From Segetibacter sp. (GTDB lineage: Bacteria; Bacteroidota; Bacteroidia; Chitinophagales; Chitinophagaceae), in the NCBI RefSeq assembly GCF_025963695.1, contig NZ_JAOQAH010000083.1, positions 1 to 64,000 on the forward strand: a DNA stretch of 64,000 bases. The letters run 5' to 3'. The notes beneath the pieces were generated by a model that saw only the letters and a program-made list of their open reading frames with translations, was not told the DNA's origin and searched no databases. The position numbers and the translations under genes are program-made. Positions 43,669-52,118 of the stretch are shown piece after piece (the first letter of the stretch is position 1; each line of letters starts with the position of its first letter).

Positions 43669-43687
43669 CCTTTGAAAATCTGTTACA

Positions 43688-44251
43688 ATGTCAGAAGAAC
43701 TGGAATTTATAATTGAAGATGCAGAAGATTCAATGAAGAAAGCAATTGGGTTTTTGGAAGTTGAACTTGGGAAGATCAGGGCAGGAAAAGCAAATCCGCA
43801 AATGGTCGACGGTATTATGGTTGATTACTATGGTGCACCTACCCCTATAAACCAGGTGGCAAATATTAATATTATGGATGCCCGTACTATTAGCATTCAG
43901 CCCTGGGAGAAAAAAACACTTCAAACTATTGAACGAGCAATTATAGCAGCTAACATTGGAATTAATCCGCAAAACGACGGCGTTAATATCCGCCTTTTTT
44001 TACCGCCTTTAACCGAAGAAAGAAGAAAAGAGCTGGTTAAAAAATCAGCAGCCGAGGCAGAGCATTCAAAAGTGGCTATCAGAAACATCAGACGTGATGC
44101 AATTGAAGAAATTAAGAGACTACAGAAAGAAGGTCTAAGCGAGGATATTGCCAAGGATTCTGAAAAAGAAGTACAGGATATAACAGACAAATACATTTTG
44201 TTGGTAGAAAAACACCTTGCGGCTAAAGAAAGAGATGTAATGTCTATTTAA
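43688..44251 (+). CDS. frr: Ribosome recycling factor
   Basis: Splits post-termination ribosomes together with EF-G. The three-helix-bundle domain shows AEDSMKKAIGFLEVELGKIR, AGKANPQMVDGIMVDYYGAP, DARTISIQPWEKKTLQTIER and IRLFLPPLTEERRKELVKKS. The C-terminal helix contains IRNIRRDAIEEIKRLQKEG. Length 187 is normal. It has its own promoter box and terminator, so appears monocistronic. pyrH, its usual neighbour in many bacteria, is not next to it here. Confidence 0.97.
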   Translation: MSEELEFIIEDAEDSMKKAIGFLEVELGKIRAGKANPQMVDGIMVDYYGAPTPINQVANINIMDARTISIQPWEKKTLQTIERAIIAANIGINPQNDGVNIRLFLPPLTEERRKELVKKSAAEAEHSKVAIRNIRRDAIEEIKRLQKEGLSEDIAKDSEKEVQDITDKYILLVEKHLAAKERDVMSI

Positions 44252-44272
44252 TTTCAAATAACTACTATTAAA

Positions 44273-44302
44273 AATCCCAGTTCAAAGAACCGGGATTTTT
44301 TG
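44273..44302 (+). terminator. Intrinsic terminator of frr
   Basis: Stem AATCCCAGTTC / GAACCGGGATT (one A-C mismatch), loop AAA, followed by TTTTTTG. Confidence 0.85.
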
Positions 44303-44365
44303 TTTAAAAGTATCTAACCAGTTAGTGTAATACCATCGCTTCAGCAAATTTTCTTTTAAATAACT

Positions 44366-44381
44366 AATCCACATGTGGATT
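44366..44381. promoter_or_regulatory. 16-bp perfect palindrome upstream of scpA
   Basis: AATCCACATGTGGATT reads the same on both strands, about 90 bp before the scpA start. It could be an operator for a dimeric regulator; the binding protein is unknown. Confidence 0.35.
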
Positions 44382-44471
44382 TCCTGTTTATTCTTCGAAG
44401 CTTATACAGTGAATCTTAAAGATACATTTGTAGATAGTAAAGAATTTACTGCAACTTTTTAAATAACCTAA

Positions 44472-45275
44472 ATGACAGCCACCGAGACCTACCAGATAAA
44501 ACTCCCTCAGTTTGAAGGTCCATTCGATTTGTTGCTGTTTTTCATTGAAAGGGATGAGCTTGATATTTATAACATCCCCATCAACCGGATTACTAAAGAC
44601 TTTCTAAATTATATTCATTCGCAAGAAGCATTGAACATAGAGCTAAGCAGTGAATTTATCCTATTTATTTCTACATTGATGAGGATAAAAGCAAAGCTGT
44701 TGTTGCCAAGGAAAGAAGTTGACCAACAAGGAAATGAAATTGACCCAAGGCAAGAACTGATTGACAAAATTCTTGAATATAAAAGGTTTAAACAAGCTGC
44801 GTCAGAAATAGCAGAGATGGAAGCTGTGCGACTATTAATGCTTAAAAGAGGAAACCTGCAAAAGGAAATGGCTGTAATAGGAGAGCAGGCGGGAGAAGGA
44901 ACGGAAATTCAGAACATTACTTTGTTTAAACTAATGAAGGCTTTTGAAAAAGTAATGCAAAAGGTACATGACCGGCAAAACAAACCTGTTCATACGGTAG
45001 TAGCTTACAACTATACTATGGAAGAAACGCGCGAGTTTATGCTGAAGCTTACCAGCAGGGAAAAAACTGTTTCTTTTGAAAAAGTGTTCGAAAAATGCAG
45101 AGACCGTATTCAGGCTATTTTCTTTTTCTTATCGATGCTTGAACTTATTCAACTCGATTACATGAGTATTATAGTAGGCGAGGGAAGAAATAATTTTATA
45201 GTTGAGTGGAATGATAACAGGACAGAAACAGACACTTTTGGAACGCCTGCTGGTTTCGATGCGAGTTTGAATTAA
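44472..45275 (+). CDS. scpA: Segregation and condensation protein A
   Basis: Kleisin subunit that bridges the SMC dimer for chromosome condensation. The N-terminal block YQIKLPQFEGPFDLLLFFIE, ERDELDIYNIPINRITKDFL and LSSEFILFISTLMRIKAKLL is canonical. The C-terminal winged-helix (VSFEKVFEKCRDRIQAIFFF, then LSMLELIQLDYMSI) is present. Length 267 is normal. ScpB is not adjacent, although the two are often neighbours in other bacteria. Confidence 0.95.
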   Translation: MTATETYQIKLPQFEGPFDLLLFFIERDELDIYNIPINRITKDFLNYIHSQEALNIELSSEFILFISTLMRIKAKLLLPRKEVDQQGNEIDPRQELIDKILEYKRFKQAASEIAEMEAVRLLMLKRGNLQKEMAVIGEQAGEGTEIQNITLFKLMKAFEKVMQKVHDRQNKPVHTVVAYNYTMEETREFMLKLTSREKTVSFEKVFEKCRDRIQAIFFFLSMLELIQLDYMSIIVGEGRNNFIVEWNDNRTETDTFGTPAGFDASLN

Positions 45276-45295
45276 AAATATGGCGGACTGCTTAA

Positions 45296-45390
45296 GATAG
45301 GTACAAACGATGAAGAGTGCGACGCAAGTAAAGCCCGATAGAATTACATAGTGCCGGGAACATAAATTTTTTAAGCCCTGGTACATAAAA
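45296..45390 (+). repeat. Dispersed intergenic element, copy M
   Basis: GTACAAACGATGAAGAG, core TGCGACGCAA at 45318-45327, an internal GATAGAATTACATAG, and right end AAGCCCTGGTACATAAAA, which runs directly into the A-run of the dxs terminator. Confidence 0.75.
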
Positions 45391-45417
45391 CGAGCTGCTC
45401 AAAAGGCAGCTCGTTTT
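45387..45417. terminator. Bidirectional intrinsic terminator between scpA and dxs
   Basis: Perfect 8-bp stem CGAGCTGC / GCAGCTCG, extended by four A-T pairs, loop TCAAAAG. A-run on the left and T-run on the right allow use by both strands. Confidence 0.88.
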
Positions 45418-45440
45418 GTGTCATTTGTATTACTGTACGT

Positions 45441-47378
45441 TTATCCTCCAATAAATGTAGAGACTGTAATTTTATCTTTAACCATAGCTCTCACCGTTTC
45501 TGCAATTCCCTGTGCATCATACCCACACTCGCGATGCAGCTCTTTGGGTGTACCGTGTTCTACAATTCTATCAGGTATTCCAAGCATTTTCACGTCAGCT
45601 TTATATTCATTAGCCACCATAAATTCGAGTATAGCACTTCCAAAACCTCCCACAATAGTTCCATCTTCTACAGTAACCACTTTATCAAACTTTGTAAACA
45701 CTTCGTGTAATAGTTCTTCGTCTAAAGGTTTTACAAAACGAATATCAAAATGGGCAGGGTTCAGTCCCTGTGTTTTCAATTCGCGGATAGCTGTAGTGGC
45801 AAAATTACCAGGGTGGCCAAAGGTGAGAATAGCGACATCTTCACCGTCTTTAATTTTACGTCCTTTACCGATTTTAATTTCTTCAAAAGGAGTTTGCCAA
45901 TTCGTCATTACACCTTCGCCACGTGGATAACGAATAACAAATGGCGCGTCGGTAGTTTCGAGTTGTGCGGTAAACATTAAATTGCGCAACTCCGATTCGT
46001 TCATCGGGGCACTAATTACCATGTTAGGGATACAACGGAAGTAGGCTATATCATAAGCGCCATGATGCGTTGGACCATCTTCGCCAACCAGGCCTGCCCT
46101 ATCGAGACAAAGTACAACCGGCAGTTTTTGAATCGCTACATCATGTACAACCTGGTCGAATGCCCTTTGCATAAATGAGGAGTAAATATTGCAATACACC
46201 CTTAAACCTTGTGTAGCCAAACCTGCACTTAAAGTAACCGCATGTTGTTCGCAAATGCCCACATCAAAAGATCGATGAGGCATTTTATCCATCATAAATT
46301 TTAGCGAGGAGCCACTGGGCATTGCCGGCGTTACACCCATTATTTTATCATTCTTTTCTGCCAACTCTATAATGCTGTGTCCAAATACATCCTGGTATTT
46401 TGGAGGTTGAGGCACTGCAAATTTCTTTTTTACAATTTCACCGGTTATTTTATCAAATAATCCGGGTGCATGCCATTTTGTTTGGTCTTTTTCTGCAAGA
46501 GAATATCCTTTTCCTTTTACCGTTACGATGTGCAGAATTTTAGGACCGGGAATTCCGCGGAGATCCTTTAATGTATCGACAAGCTTAGAAATATTATGAC
46601 CGTCAATTGGTCCAAAGTATCTCAATTTTAAAGCCTCAAATAAATTTGCACTACTGCTCACCATTCCTTTTAGGCTTTCAGCAACTTTATGCGCCATTGA
46701 GCGCGTGAAACCTTTACCTACGGGCAACTTCCCTAAAGCTTTCCATACATCATCTTTGAATTTGTTGTAAGTAGGAGATAGCGAGATATCTGTAAGATAC
46801 TCTTTCAGAGCACCAACATTAGGGTCGATACTCATACAGTTGTCATTTAAAATAATAAGGAGATCGCTATCGGCCACACCCGCATGGTTCATTGCTTCGA
46901 AAGCCATTCCTGCCGTCATTGCCCCGTCGCCTATTACCGCTACAGATTTACGGTCAGTTTCGCCTTTATATTTCGCTGCCATTGCCATTCCCAAAGCAGC
47001 TGAGATAGAGGTGGAAGAATGCCCCACCCCAAACGTATCATATTCACTCTCGCCTCTTTTCGGAAAACCACTTAAACCATGGTATTTGCGATTGGTATAA
47101 AAATTATCGCGTCGGCCTGTAAGAATTTTATGTCCGTAGGCCTGGTGGCCCACATCCCATACAAGTTGATCATAGGGAGTGTTGTATATGTAGTGAAGTG
47201 CAACGGAAAGCTCAACTACGCCAAGGCTTGCAGCGAAGTGACCTCCATGAACGCTTACAACATCAATAATGTATTGCCTCAGTTCATCGCATACTTTATG
47301 TAGTTGTTCACGACTCAGCTTTTTAAGGTCCGCGGGACTATCTATCCCCTTCAACAAATGCCCCGGCGTAATTTCCAT
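45441..47378 (-). CDS. dxs: 1-deoxy-D-xylulose-5-phosphate synthase
   Basis: Thiamine-diphosphate enzyme joining pyruvate and glyceraldehyde 3-phosphate, the first step of the MEP isoprenoid pathway. From the ATG at 47378 (MEITPGHLLKGIDSPADLKK) it has 645 residues; the frame is open 17 codons further without support. The ThDP motif is GDGAMTAGMAFEAMNHAG through ILNDNCMSI. The conserved YFGPIDGHN and GLVGEDGPTHHGAYDIAYFR blocks and the C-terminal transketolase domain are all present. It feeds isoprenoid diphosphates to, among others, the prenylglyceryl phosphate synthase at 50898. Confidence 0.97.
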   Translation of the reverse strand: MEITPGHLLKGIDSPADLKKLSREQLHKVCDELRQYIIDVVSVHGGHFAASLGVVELSVALHYIYNTPYDQLVWDVGHQAYGHKILTGRRDNFYTNRKYHGLSGFPKRGESEYDTFGVGHSSTSISAALGMAMAAKYKGETDRKSVAVIGDGAMTAGMAFEAMNHAGVADSDLLIILNDNCMSIDPNVGALKEYLTDISLSPTYNKFKDDVWKALGKLPVGKGFTRSMAHKVAESLKGMVSSSANLFEALKLRYFGPIDGHNISKLVDTLKDLRGIPGPKILHIVTVKGKGYSLAEKDQTKWHAPGLFDKITGEIVKKKFAVPQPPKYQDVFGHSIIELAEKNDKIMGVTPAMPSGSSLKFMMDKMPHRSFDVGICEQHAVTLSAGLATQGLRVYCNIYSSFMQRAFDQVVHDVAIQKLPVVLCLDRAGLVGEDGPTHHGAYDIAYFRCIPNMVISAPMNESELRNLMFTAQLETTDAPFVIRYPRGEGVMTNWQTPFEEIKIGKGRKIKDGEDVAILTFGHPGNFATTAIRELKTQGLNPAHFDIRFVKPLDEELLHEVFTKFDKVVTVEDGTIVGGFGSAILEFMVANEYKADVKMLGIPDRIVEHGTPKELHRECGYDAQGIAETVRAMVKDKITVSTFIGG

Positions 47379-47552
47379 CCTTTCCAATTTTTGTAAAATT
47401 AAGGTATAATTCCAACCACTCTGTTTCAATAACGCTTACATAACGAATTTCGTTAATTGAAAGTTTAAAACAAGTCTTAAAATATTATTCCACCAGTTAA
47501 CCCTCTTATTCACCTTTAGTCAAAAGAACTGGGTATTCACACTTATTATTTT

Positions 47553-47560
47553 TATTTTTG
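47553..47560 (+). promoter_or_regulatory. Candidate -7 box for the LytS-like kinase gene, next to the start codon
   Basis: TATTTTTG (TAnnTTTG) only 7 bp before ATG 47568, suggesting a leaderless or almost leaderless transcript. Confidence 0.45.
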
Positions 47561-47567
47561 GTAACGT

Positions 47568-48611
47568 ATGAATAGAAGTCTATCGAAATACTGGCTTTGC
47601 CAGATAGGAGGCTGGAGCACTTACATAATCGTTTTCACTTTTTTTTATTTAACCCTAAGGACAAAGGAAGATCCAAATTTTTTTAAAGTTCTTTTTTTAG
47701 ATGCCTTTCTCGGAATTGGTATCACACATCTGATGCGCTCGTTCATACAACGAGTTGGTCTTCTGAAGCTGCGATTAGATAACCAAATCACCTACATGAT
47801 TTTAACTACTGTAGGCTTTTCGTTTTTCCTGACTTTTGCGAGCATTTATCTTGAAGATACATTTAACCTTACCAATGAAACTTTTCGACAGCATACGCTC
47901 GTATATCAAACTATTAAAGCATCCTTTTCCAGTTTCATCTTCTTAATCATCTGGAACCTTATTTATTTTACTTACCACTACGTAATTAAAAGCCAGCAAG
48001 AGCAGCTAGACAAAGTAAAGTTGCAAAGCCTGGTAAAAGAATTAGAGCTTAAAACAATCAAAGCCCATATAAACCCTCATTTTATTTTCAATGCCCTAAA
48101 CAGTATTCGTGCGCTTGTTGACGAAAACCCTCAAAGAGCAAGGCAGGCAATTACAGAGTTAAGCAATCTGTTGAGAAGCAGCATGCAGGCTGAAAAAGTT
48201 GAGACAACACCTCTTTCAAAAGAGCTCAATATTGTTCGAGATTATCTTGCACTGGAGCATATAAGATTCGAAGATCGGCTTAACATAGAATATGACATTG
48301 ACGAAGACACGCTTGGCCAGCCGGTGCCGCCAATGATGCTGCAAACTTTAGTGGAGAATGCAATTAAGCACGGAATTAGTAAAAAAATGGAGGGTGGAAT
48401 TATTAAGATTATTTCTGATTTTAAAGACAATTATCACGAATTGACTGTAACTAATACGGGGCACCTAAACGGAGATTTTAACCCTGATGGTTTTGGATTG
48501 TCTAGTACGCAAAGCCGGCTGATGTTATTATACGGAGATAAGGCGCATTTCGAAATTAAAAACAAAAGCGAAAATATGGTAGAAGCAACGGTTAAGATGC
48601 CGGTTGCTTAA
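47568..48611 (+). CDS. LytS/YehU-type sensor histidine kinase
   Basis: Membrane sensor kinase of the His_kinase (PF06580) type. Four N-terminal transmembrane helices (WSTYIIVFTFFYLTL; FLDAFLGIGITHLM; YMILTTVGFSFFLTFASIYL; SSFIFLIIWNLIYFTYHYVI) with no evident large periplasmic domain. The phospho-acceptor region is LKTIKAHINPHFIFNALNSI, the ATPase N-box is QTLVENAIKHGISK, and a glycine box follows at PDGFGLSSTQSRL. It pairs with the LytTR regulator 140 bp downstream; a repeat copy occupies the gap. The signal is unknown. Confidence 0.93.
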   Translation: MNRSLSKYWLCQIGGWSTYIIVFTFFYLTLRTKEDPNFFKVLFLDAFLGIGITHLMRSFIQRVGLLKLRLDNQITYMILTTVGFSFFLTFASIYLEDTFNLTNETFRQHTLVYQTIKASFSSFIFLIIWNLIYFTYHYVIKSQQEQLDKVKLQSLVKELELKTIKAHINPHFIFNALNSIRALVDENPQRARQAITELSNLLRSSMQAEKVETTPLSKELNIVRDYLALEHIRFEDRLNIEYDIDEDTLGQPVPPMMLQTLVENAIKHGISKKMEGGIIKIISDFKDNYHELTVTNTGHLNGDFNPDGFGLSSTQSRLMLLYGDKAHFEIKNKSENMVEATVKMPVA

Positions 48612-48639
48612 CATCGACTTTTTTGTCAATTGTGTTTCA

Positions 48640-48706
48640 GGGTTACGTTCGGAGATGAAGCTTTTGTTGCGTCGCACTCTTGTACAGTTATAATTCTATT
48701 CGGCCT
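48640..48706 (-). repeat. Dispersed intergenic element, copy N
   Basis: Minus-oriented; read on the minus strand GAATAGAATTATAACTGTAC, AAGAG, core TGCGACGCAA (48667-48676), CAAAAGCTTCATC. It lies between kinase and response-regulator genes. Confidence 0.7.
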
Positions 48707-48751
48707 TTTGAACTAAAACTAACAATAAGGTAAACTTAAAAACCAGGAACT

Positions 48752-49501
48752 ATGTCTGTGAGAACAATTATCATTGATGACGAAAGGTTAGCGCGAAATG
48801 AATTGAAAAAATTATTGCAGGATTTTGGAGAAATTGAAATAATCGACGAAGCATCTAATGTGCAGGAAGGCCTGGAAAAAATAGAGCAGCACAACCCCGA
48901 CCTTATATTTCTAGATATTCAAATGCCGGGCAAAACAGGGTTCGATCTACTGGAAGAATTGGAGCGGGCTCCCAAAGTTATTTTTACCACAGCTTACGAC
49001 GAATTTGCCCTAAAAGCATTTGAAGTAAATGCGCTCGATTACCTTTTAAAACCCATTGAACCAAAGCGCTTGTCAGATGCTATTCAGAAAGTAAAACAGG
49101 AGGAAAGCCATAGTTCTGCTCATTCTAGTGGAAGTAGCAATGGGACAGTTGCAAGAGAAGGGTTGTTAACCGAGGAAGACCAGGTGTTTGTAAAAGACGG
49201 CGAGCGCTGCTGGTTTGTAAAGCTCAATGAAATCCGCTTGTTTGAGAGCGTAGGTAACTATGCAAAAGTTTTTTTTGGACCAAATAAGCCCCTTATTTTA
49301 AAATCACTTAACTCATTAGAGGACAGGCTCGACGATAAGGTTTTCTTTAGGGCAAACCGCAAGCACATTATTAATATGAGGTGGATAGAAAAAATAGAAC
49401 CTTATTTTAATGGAGGCTTATTACTTGAATTAAAAGGCGGCGAAAAAATAGAAGTTAGCCGTAGGCAAACTGTTAAGTTTAAGGAGATGATGAGCCTATA
49501 A
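48752..49501 (+). CDS. LytTR-family response regulator
   Basis: DNA-binding response regulator of 249 residues. Receiver domain: Asp9-Asp10, phospho-acceptor Asp55 in IFLDIQMPGKTG, Thr80, Lys100 in DYLLKPIEPK. A Ser/His-rich linker (about 112-130) leads to the LytTR domain (about 135-247: CWFVKLNEIRLFESVGNYAK, FFRANRKHIINMRWIEKIEP, RRQTVKFKEMM). It is the cognate partner of the upstream kinase. The M28 peptidase gene begins only 14 bp after its stop and may be co-transcribed. Confidence 0.95.
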   Translation: MSVRTIIIDDERLARNELKKLLQDFGEIEIIDEASNVQEGLEKIEQHNPDLIFLDIQMPGKTGFDLLEELERAPKVIFTTAYDEFALKAFEVNALDYLLKPIEPKRLSDAIQKVKQEESHSSAHSSGSSNGTVAREGLLTEEDQVFVKDGERCWFVKLNEIRLFESVGNYAKVFFGPNKPLILKSLNSLEDRLDDKVFFRANRKHIINMRWIEKIEPYFNGGLLLELKGGEKIEVSRRQTVKFKEMMSL

Positions 49502-49515
49502 GTTACTTTTGAAAA

Positions 49516-50802
49516 ATGAAGAAATTTAGCCTGGTTTTGTTATTTGTTGCACTAGCTCTGTTTACAAATGCTCAGTCTATCAGTAAAATAATAAATGCTT
49601 CTGACGTAAAAAGAATAGAAAGTATTTTATCGTCAGACAGCATGCAAGGTAGAAAAGCCTTTACTGCAGGATCGGAAAAGGCTGCGGTATTTATTGGCAA
49701 TGAGTTTAAAAAGATTGGCTTGGGTACTTTAAACGGCCTCTCCGGTTATAGTCAGGCTTTTACTATGGTAAGTCCCAAGCTTATCAATATTTCAGCTACT
49801 ATCGACAGTTCTGTTATAGACGCAAAAAATGTAATACCATTTACCACTGCTGCTAGTTTACATATCACTGATAAGTCGGGATTTAGAAAAACAGTTCTTA
49901 AAGCCGGAGCGCAGTTCAGAAAGGAAATTGGAGCGTATTTAAAATTTAAGGAGAACCTTATTGTTTTTGTTGACACCTCTTTCGCTCAAAACTTCACTCG
50001 TTTAAATAGAATGCGGCAGCAGCTTTTTAAATCTGAAAAAAGTGTTGTGTTCGTACTTGGAACCTTTGCAGCTGACAGGTATGATATAAACATAACGCAG
50101 GAATTAACAGAGCAACAAGGTTCGAATGTCGTAGCTGTTATACCAGGTAAAAGCAAGAAAGATGAAATAGTGGTTTTTTCGGGGCATTACGATCATCTTG
50201 GTATTGGAAAGGTAAATAACAATGATTCCATTTATAATGGCGCAAATGATGACGCGTCCGGAATTACAGCCGTAATTGAAATGGCCAAATACTATAAAGC
50301 TGCTAATAAAAACGAACGAACACTTGTATTTGCTGCCTTTACCGCTGAAGAAATCGGCGGATATGGATCGCAGTATTTTTCTAAACAATTAGATCCGGAC
50401 AAAGTAGTGGCCATGTTCAATATAGAAATGATTGGAACTGAAAGCAAGTGGGGTAAAAATTCGGCTTATATAACAGGATTCGAAAAAACAGACCTGGGTA
50501 AAATTCTACAGAAAAATTTGCAGGGAAGCAGTTTTAGTTTTTACCCCGATCCATACACCGATCAGAATTTATTCTACCGGTCAGACAACGCTACCCTGGC
50601 TTTATTAGGTGTGCCGGCGCATACCATTTCAACTTCGAAAATGGATAGCGAGGCAAACTACCATAAATTAAGCGATGAGGTAAATACTTTAGACTTAAAT
50701 AACATGACTGAAGTTATTAAGTCTGTAATTATTAGTGCTAAAAGCATCGTTAATGGAAAGGATACACCTTCCAGGGTAAAAGCAGATGAGTTGACGAGAT
50801 AG
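49516..50802 (+). CDS. Secreted M28-family metallopeptidase
   Basis: Exported aminopeptidase-like zinc enzyme. Signal peptide MKKFSLVLLFVALALFTNAQ. A PA-like insert region precedes the peptidase domain. Zinc ligands and catalytic residues appear as His in FSGHYDHLG, Asp in NGANDDASG, Glu-Glu in FTAEEIGG, an acidic residue in FNIEMIG (Glu where Asp is most common) and a final His in AHTISTSKMDSEANYHKLSD. Length 428 is ordinary. It lies 14 bp after the LytTR gene, which may control it; that is inference from position only. Confidence 0.9.
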   Translation: MKKFSLVLLFVALALFTNAQSISKIINASDVKRIESILSSDSMQGRKAFTAGSEKAAVFIGNEFKKIGLGTLNGLSGYSQAFTMVSPKLINISATIDSSVIDAKNVIPFTTAASLHITDKSGFRKTVLKAGAQFRKEIGAYLKFKENLIVFVDTSFAQNFTRLNRMRQQLFKSEKSVVFVLGTFAADRYDINITQELTEQQGSNVVAVIPGKSKKDEIVVFSGHYDHLGIGKVNNNDSIYNGANDDASGITAVIEMAKYYKAANKNERTLVFAAFTAEEIGGYGSQYFSKQLDPDKVVAMFNIEMIGTESKWGKNSAYITGFEKTDLGKILQKNLQGSSFSFYPDPYTDQNLFYRSDNATLALLGVPAHTISTSKMDSEANYHKLSDEVNTLDLNNMTEVIKSVIISAKSIVNGKDTPSRVKADELTR

Positions 50803-50835
50803 TGGAGTAGGCGGATATTTATTGTTGCAAAAAGG

Positions 50836-50896
50836 TTTACAGTAAAAGAGTGCGACGCAACAGTGTTGCCTCGAAATTTTTTGCTGGTACCAAAAA
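50836..50896 (+). repeat. Dispersed intergenic element, copy O
   Basis: AGTAAAAGAG, core TGCGACGCAA at 50851-50860, CAGTGTTGC, right end TTGCTGGTACCAAAAAC. The right end touches the stop codon region of the prenylglyceryl phosphate synthase gene. Confidence 0.75.
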
Positions 50897-50897
50897 C

Positions 50898-51653
50898 CTA
50901 AGCAGTAATGGCCAGACTGTGAACTGCAGTAGCCATTTCCTTTATAAGAGCGGGATCTTTTTCTATAGCATTCCCGATAACAATTACATCAGCTCCTGCC
51001 TTGCAGTTACGGTAAGCCTTCTCAGGATCCGTAATGCCACCGCCAACAATAAGTGGGATTTCAATATTTGCCGACACCATTGCTATCATACTTTCTGTAA
51101 TCGCTCGTTTTGCTCCGGAACCTGCATCCATATAAATCAGCTTCATACCAAGCATTTCGCTGGCCATAGCCGTACATAAAGCAATTTCATTTTTATCGGA
51201 TGGAATGGGTGTGGCGTTTGAAATATAAGAAACCGTGGTAGGTGCACCGCCATCAATAACCATATAACCGGTTGGCATAATCTCGAGACCGCTCTTTTTA
51301 ACAAAGGGGGCACTTACTACGTGTTGCCCTATCAACAATTCTGCATTACGTCCGGAAACAAGGGAGAGATATAATAAAGCGTCGGCGTATTTACTTATTT
51401 GGGCCGGGCTACCTGGAAAAAGCACGATGGGAATATTGCAGGTAGACTTTATCTGCTGAATACACTCGTCGAGGTAACTTGATATAATTAAACTGCCGCC
51501 AACAAAAAAATAGTCAACCTTAGAGTCGGTTGCAAGTGTAACTAGCTGCTCTATTCTATCGCCATCAACCTTATCAGGATCAATTAACACCGCAAGTGAC
51601 TTTTGGCCTTGCTGTTTATTTTTTAAAAAATGCTGGTAAAGCTTATTCTTCAT
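50898..51653 (-). CDS. Geranylgeranylglyceryl/heptaprenylglyceryl phosphate synthase (PcrB-like)
   Basis: TIM-barrel prenyltransferase that joins a polyprenyl diphosphate to sn-glycerol-1-phosphate, giving an ether lipid precursor. Typical blocks: SLAVLIDPDKVDGDRIEQLV, VDYFFVGGSLI, PIVLFPGSPAQIS, MKLIYMDAGSGAKRAI, PLIVGGGITDPEKAYRNCKA and GADVIVIGNAIEKDP. The start is the ATG at 51653 (MKNKLYQHF); an upstream ATG adds eight residues. Homologues of the archaeal enzyme are known in Bacteroidota including Chitinophaga. Final product in this organism is unknown. Chain length cannot be read reliably from the sequence. Confidence 0.9.
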   Translation of the reverse strand: MKNKLYQHFLKNKQQGQKSLAVLIDPDKVDGDRIEQLVTLATDSKVDYFFVGGSLIISSYLDECIQQIKSTCNIPIVLFPGSPAQISKYADALLYLSLVSGRNAELLIGQHVVSAPFVKKSGLEIMPTGYMVIDGGAPTTVSYISNATPIPSDKNEIALCTAMASEMLGMKLIYMDAGSGAKRAITESMIAMVSANIEIPLIVGGGITDPEKAYRNCKAGADVIVIGNAIEKDPALIKEMATAVHSLAITA

Positions 51654-52118
51654 GCAACTGGTATCGAGTTCCTGCAAAAATGCTGAAAAAATTTTATTTA
51701 ATCACTTTTGATTTCAATAATACGCCCTCTGAAATGCTGAAACCTTAATTTGAAATAGTTGCGTGTAAGAATAAAAATGTTGTGCCATTGGTGCGCATTG
51801 TGGTCGATAAGCAATACAGTTTTATCTAAATGAATTATATGTGGTGTTGCCGCTCTTAGTAATACCCGCTAAATGAGATGGTGCTGATGCAGATAAAGTA
51901 GCAAAAACAGGGGTGGTTTTTTTAAAAGTTTTCAACACTTATGTGAACATTCTCTGAGAGTCAATACAGCGTTGAGGTGCGTTAATATGCACAATAATTA
52001 TCCACATGAGGGGGATATTAAAGACTCCTTTTTATGAAAAAAGCCTGATAATTTCGTTTGCCCTACAATTTCCAGGGGCATTTCCAGATCTACTCACATC
52101 TCATAATAAATTTCGCCA
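51654..52118. other. Divergent intergenic region upstream of nrdJ
   Basis: No coding frame supported. No recognisable cobalamin riboswitch or NrdR box was seen. It holds one perfect DnaA-box-like sequence (51998-52006) and is otherwise AT-rich. Confidence 0.5.
51998..52006 (+). promoter_or_regulatory. Single DnaA-box match upstream of nrdJ
   Basis: TTATCCACA equals the strong DnaA-box consensus and lies 112 bp before the nrdJ start. A lone nonamer may be chance, but DnaA control of ribonucleotide reductase genes is known in other bacteria. Confidence 0.3.

Larger units (their letters stand above)
43335..43687. other. Intergenic region with a repeat copy and the frr promoter
   Basis: No credible coding frame. 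It holds dispersed element copy L near its middle and the TAGTTTTG box of frr at its right end; no terminator hairpin after the WecA-like gene was found. Confidence 0.6.

Noticed and set aside
51654..52118. Possible replication origin or cobalamin riboswitch upstream of nrdJ
   Set aside because: Only one DnaA box and no dnaA/dnaN context; no recognisable B12-box or riboswitch core.
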